From Fidelibacterota bacterium (GTDB lineage: Bacteria > Fidelibacterota > Marinisomatia > SCGC-AAA003-L08 > GCA-002704045): a DNA stretch of 32,392 bases. Where the stretch lies: positions 1 through 32,392 of the forward strand of contig NZTO01000042.1 of NCBI GenBank assembly GCA_002703375.1, in the 5' to 3' direction. Of the stretch, positions 29,154-32,392 are shown piece after piece; within the stretch, counting starts at the first letter, position 1; each line of letters opens with the position of its first letter. The notes under the pieces were generated by a model, which was given only the letters and a program-made list of their open reading frames with translations, was not told the origin of the DNA and did no database searches. The translations under genes and the position numbers were made by a program.

Positions 29154-29939
29154 ATGAAAAATAAATTAATAACCTTTATAATTTTAGTTTTACTGACAGC
29201 TAATTGCCAGATGAATCATAAAAAAATAATAAATGAAAAAACATATAAGTTAATTTGGCAAGAAGATTTTGCAACACCTATCAACAAGGATATATGGAAC
29301 TTAGAAGAGAGGGATGCCGGCTGGGTTAATAATGAATTACAGGCTTATACATCTAGATCTGAGAATTTAAATATAGATAATAATTATTTGATTATTACTT
29401 CTCTTAAAGAACGATATAAAAATGCTAATTATACTTCTGGCCGGTTAAATACTCAAAATAAATTAAATTGGGAATATGGCTATTTTGAAATTAAAGCAAA
29501 ATTTGATTTGCAACAGGGCACTTGGCCTGCAATTTGGTTGTTGAGTGAAAAAATTACATCTCTTGGATGGCCAAAATGTGGTGAAATTGATATTATGGAA
29601 CATGTGAACAATGAAAAAAAAATATATGGTTCATTGCATTCTGAAAGATACAATCATATGTTGGGGAATAATTTAGGAAATTCTTTTAAACTCGATGAAT
29701 TAGCTTCCGAATTTAATATATATGGTTTAGAGTGGACGAAAGATTTTATTAAATGGTATGTTAATGACAAACCATTTTATACTGTTAATAAAAAAGATTT
29801 TTTTGGGAATGATTGGCCCTATGATGGTAAGTATTTTTTAATAATTAATCAAGCAATTGGAGGTGATTGGCCAGGTAGTCCATTAGAAACCTTTGATTCT
29901 TCAAAATTTTTAATTGATTGGATAAAAGTATATAAATAA
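29154..29939 (+). CDS. GH16 family beta-glucanase-like lipoprotein
   Basis: GEIDIMEHV catalytic motif, [38 protein letters not shown], lipobox-like LLTANC. Confidence 0.94.
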   Translation: MKNKLITFIILVLLTANCQMNHKKIINEKTYKLIWQEDFATPINKDIWNLEERDAGWVNNELQAYTSRSENLNIDNNYLIITSLKERYKNANYTSGRLNTQNKLNWEYGYFEIKAKFDLQQGTWPAIWLLSEKITSLGWPKCGEIDIMEHVNNEKKIYGSLHSERYNHMLGNNLGNSFKLDELASEFNIYGLEWTKDFIKWYVNDKPFYTVNKKDFFGNDWPYDGKYFLIINQAIGGDWPGSPLETFDSSKFLIDWIKVYK

Positions 29940-29949
29940 AAAGGAAAAT

Positions 29950-30441
29950 ATGAAAGCTAAAATAAACACTAATAAGGGAACTATTGAAATTGAACTGCAT
30001 GTTGATAAAACACCATTAACAGTAGCAAACTTTGTTAATTTATCAAAAAAAGATTATTACAAAAATATAAAATTTCATAGAGTAATTGATGATTTTATGA
30101 TACAAACAGGATGTCCTCTTGGTACTGGTACAGGTGGTCCTGGATATTCTTTTAAAGATGAATTTCATCCTGATTTGAAACACGATAAACCTGGAATAGT
30201 TTCTATGGCAAACGCCGGACCTGGAACTAATGGTAGCCAATTTTTTATTACTCATTTAGAAACTCCTTGGTTAGATAATAATCATTCAGTTTTTGGTTGT
30301 GTCTTAAATCAATCAAGTCAAGACGTTGTCAATAGCATTGTACAGGGAGATAAAATTAATTCAATTGATATTGAGGGTGAATTACCTGATGATGATTCTA
30401 TACAAAAACAAATTAGTGAATGGAATAAAAGCCTAAAATAG
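29950..30441 (+). CDS. Peptidyl-prolyl cis-trans isomerase (cyclophilin)
   Basis: [31 protein letters not shown] and [15 protein letters not shown]. Confidence 0.97.
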   Translation: MKAKINTNKGTIEIELHVDKTPLTVANFVNLSKKDYYKNIKFHRVIDDFMIQTGCPLGTGTGGPGYSFKDEFHPDLKHDKPGIVSMANAGPGTNGSQFFITHLETPWLDNNHSVFGCVLNQSSQDVVNSIVQGDKINSIDIEGELPDDDSIQKQISEWNKSLK

Positions 30442-30447
30442 TACATA

Positions 30448-30759
30448 ATGAAATTTTTATATCTTGCAGAAAGCAACATAGAAGCTCAGATTATAAAGCA
30501 CAAACTTCAACAGCAAAATATAAAATCATATATATCTGGCGGTAATCTGCATATTGCTATTGGAGAATTACCAACAAGCGAATTGTACGTTAAAATGTAT
30601 GTTGATAATAATGATTACGAAGATGCGTTAGTTTTTATAAAAGACTATAAAAAAAAAATAGAAGAACAATTGAATACAAAATGGAGTTGTTCTGAATGTA
30701 ATGAAACCAGCCCTTATTCAATATCTACCTGTTGGAATTGCGGATTTGAAAGATTATGA
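30448..30759 (+). CDS. DUF2007-like protein with C-terminal zinc ribbon
   Basis: FLYLAESNIEAQIIKHKLQQQNIKSYI...; C-terminal WSCSECNETSPYSISTCWNCGFERL. Confidence 0.8.
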   Translation: MKFLYLAESNIEAQIIKHKLQQQNIKSYISGGNLHIAIGELPTSELYVKMYVDNNDYEDALVFIKDYKKKIEEQLNTKWSCSECNETSPYSISTCWNCGFERL

Positions 30760-30836
30760 TATAATTTTATCATAGACCTTTTAAAATTAAATAAAATTTT
30801 TTAAATTATCTTTGCAGAGGGGGGGAGAGAACTATT

Positions 30837-32392
30837 TTGTTTAATTTTATATTTAACTTATCTTTTTGTGTTTTTTTATTTTTATCATTGATAAAAGCAC
30901 AATCTACAACAGACATCAATCAAAATTGTATTGATCTCTATCATGACAATATCAATAACGATTGGACCTGTAATTATGGAGAGTTCGATAATATTACTTC
31001 ATCAAAAATGATTCATACTTATGATGGAGGATATATTCTAACTGGGACTGAAAAGCCAGGAGATTCTAGTGATATCTACCTATTGAAATTAGATGCAGAC
31101 GGTGATGTAGAATGGTACAAAGTTTATGGTGGAAATGGTAGTGATGCAGCAAATTCTGTTATAAAAGTAAATGATGGGTATGTAATTATAGGATCAACAA
31201 GATCTTACAGTGGTAATGACGATATATGGATAATCAAAACTGATTTAGATGGTTATACTTGTGATTATTCAAATAATGGATCCTGTTCGAATCTAAATCA
31301 ATGGGTACAGATCTATGATTATGATCAAAATGGCAATAATCAAATTGGTAGAGATGCTGTTTGGTCAAATATAAATAATGAATATGCAATTTTAACTCAA
31401 ATGTACAACTCAGAAAATTCAAGTTATGATATAGGATTGTATATACTTGATGAATATGGTAACGAAGTTCATTCAAGATTGTATGGAGATATATCAACAG
31501 CTTCAGAAAATGATATTGGATATTCAATCATTGAGGATGTGAAAAATATGAATAATGGTTACATCATTACAGGCTATACATTATCCTATGGAAATAAAAA
31601 TCCAGGAGATCTTTGGGTATTTAAAGTTAACAATGATGGACAATCATGTTTTCAAAATGAGGGCAATTGGCATCAGTATAACGAAATATGTAATGAAGAT
31701 GATTTCTATGATTACAACTCTAATAATATTTTTGATACAAATGACACTTACAGATTTAATGTTAACGATAACTGTAATGGAAATTGTTTAGATACTTTAA
31801 ACGGTACTTGGGCTAAAACTTACGGGGGTTTGGGGACTGATTATGGTTTATCAATTAATCATTCGCAAGATTCAAGTTCATTTATTATTACTGGCTTTAC
31901 TAACTCATTTTCAAATGATTATAACCTTTGGCTTTTAAATATTGATCCATCAAACTTAGATAATCATTGTAATTATAATTTTGTTGAAAAATTAACATAT
32001 GATTTCAACAGCAATGGTGAATATGATTCAAACGATCTTTTCCAAGATGATAATGACAATGAGATTTGGGATAATTATTATGGTCATTGTGAAAATTCTG
32101 AACAATTTTATGATACTAATGATAACGGAACTTATGATTTTGAAGAAGAATTTATTGATTGTGGTATAGATTTAGATAATAATCCAATATGTAGTGATGA
32201 GGTTGGTTGGCAGAGTAGTTTTGGTAATGGCACTTGGGATGATGCGGAAGAATTGATTGATTTAAACGGCAATAATATATGGGATAATGCGGAAGACTTT
32301 ATAGATGAAAATGGAAATGGTGTATGGGATTTATATAATGATAATTGGTTCAAAATTTATGGAAATGATTTAGATGACGGAGGTAGATCAGT
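30837..32392 (+). CDS. Large secreted repeat protein (3'-truncated by window edge), absent from the ORF track
   Basis: The frame is open without stops from the TTG at 30837 to the window end. Signal peptide MFNFIFNLSFCVFLFLSLIKAQ; propeller-like MIHTYDGGYILTGTEKPGDSSDIYLLKLDADGDVEWYKVYGGNGSDAANSVIKVNDGYVIIGSTRS; acidic repeats GTWDDAEELIDLNGNNIWDNAEDFIDENGNGVWD. Purine-rich RBS GAGGGGGGGAGAGA upstream. Confidence 0.9.
   Translation, partial: MFNFIFNLSFCVFLFLSLIKAQSTTDINQNCIDLYHDNINNDWTCNYGEFDNITSSKMIHTYDGGYILTGTEKPGDSSDIYLLKLDADGDVEWYKVYGGNGSDAANSVIKVNDGYVIIGSTRSYSGNDDIWIIKTDLDGYTCDYSNNGSCSNLNQWVQIYDYDQNGNNQIGRDAVWSNINNEYAILTQMYNSENSSYDIGLYILDEYGNEVHSRLYGDISTASENDIGYSIIEDVKNMNNGYIITGYTLSYGNKNPGDLWVFKVNNDGQSCFQNEGNWHQYNEICNEDDFYDYNSNNIFDTNDTYRFNVNDNCNGNCLDTLNGTWAKTYGGLGTDYGLSINHSQDSSSFIITGFTNSFSNDYNLWLLNIDPSNLDNHCNYNFVEKLTYDFNSNGEYDSNDLFQDDNDNEIWDNYYGHCENSEQFYDTNDNGTYDFEEEFIDCGIDLDNNPICSDEVGWQSSFGNGTWDDAEELIDLNGNNIWDNAEDFIDENGNGVWDLYNDNWFKIYGNDLDDGGRS

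Noticed and set aside
31234-32353. Track ORFs 31234-31527 (-), 31555-31791 (+) and 32132-32353 (-)
   Set aside because: Shadow ORFs of the large secreted CDS starting at 30837.
1-32392. CRISPR array, prophage, transposase or integrase
   Set aside because: No regularly spaced direct repeats, and no phage or transposase signatures seen in any frame.
1-32392. Selenocysteine machinery (selA, selB, selC, selD) within the window
   Set aside because: No matching ORFs or tRNA-Sec recognised here; it must be sought elsewhere in the genome.

Overview
AT-rich bacterial window, probably a marine FCB-group or Marinimicrobia-like genome. That placement is inferred from dockerin-like C-termini, a GCTD..ACNY motif and TAnnTTTG promoter-like sites; it was not tested. 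The left part carries sugar metabolism (partial GH1 glycosidase, nucleotidyltransferase, galactokinase), a PduO-type cobalamin adenosyltransferase, a cation/proton antiporter, DUF309, a frame-disrupted endonuclease III and a PTPS/QueD-like + FolE pair. The centre is a compact 2-oxoacid dehydrogenase and lipoylation operon: lpd, lipB, two tandem fused E1 alpha-beta genes, a glutaryl-CoA-dehydrogenase-like gene, E2 and lipA. Lon and a tRNA-Val(TAC) follow. The most striking region is 20.7-22.3 kb. Two adjacent secreted thioredoxin-fold genes are each split in the ORF track by in-frame TGA codons that fall exactly on redox-motif Cys positions (U-A-G-U and W-U-P-A-C). Each TGA region is followed at bacterial-SECIS spacing by a hairpin with an AGUU-type loop, and each protein ends in a dockerin-like domain. 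I read these as two selenoproteins, one resembling the N-terminal domain of animal selenoprotein P. The right part has a TetR/outer-membrane-protein divergent pair with a clear palindrome, an arylsulfotransferase-like dockerin protein, YajQ, a cold-shock protein, a DUF3524 (tRNA-queuosine mannosyltransferase-like) gene, GH16, cyclophilin, and a large secreted protein with a TTG start that is absent from the ORF track and runs off the window.
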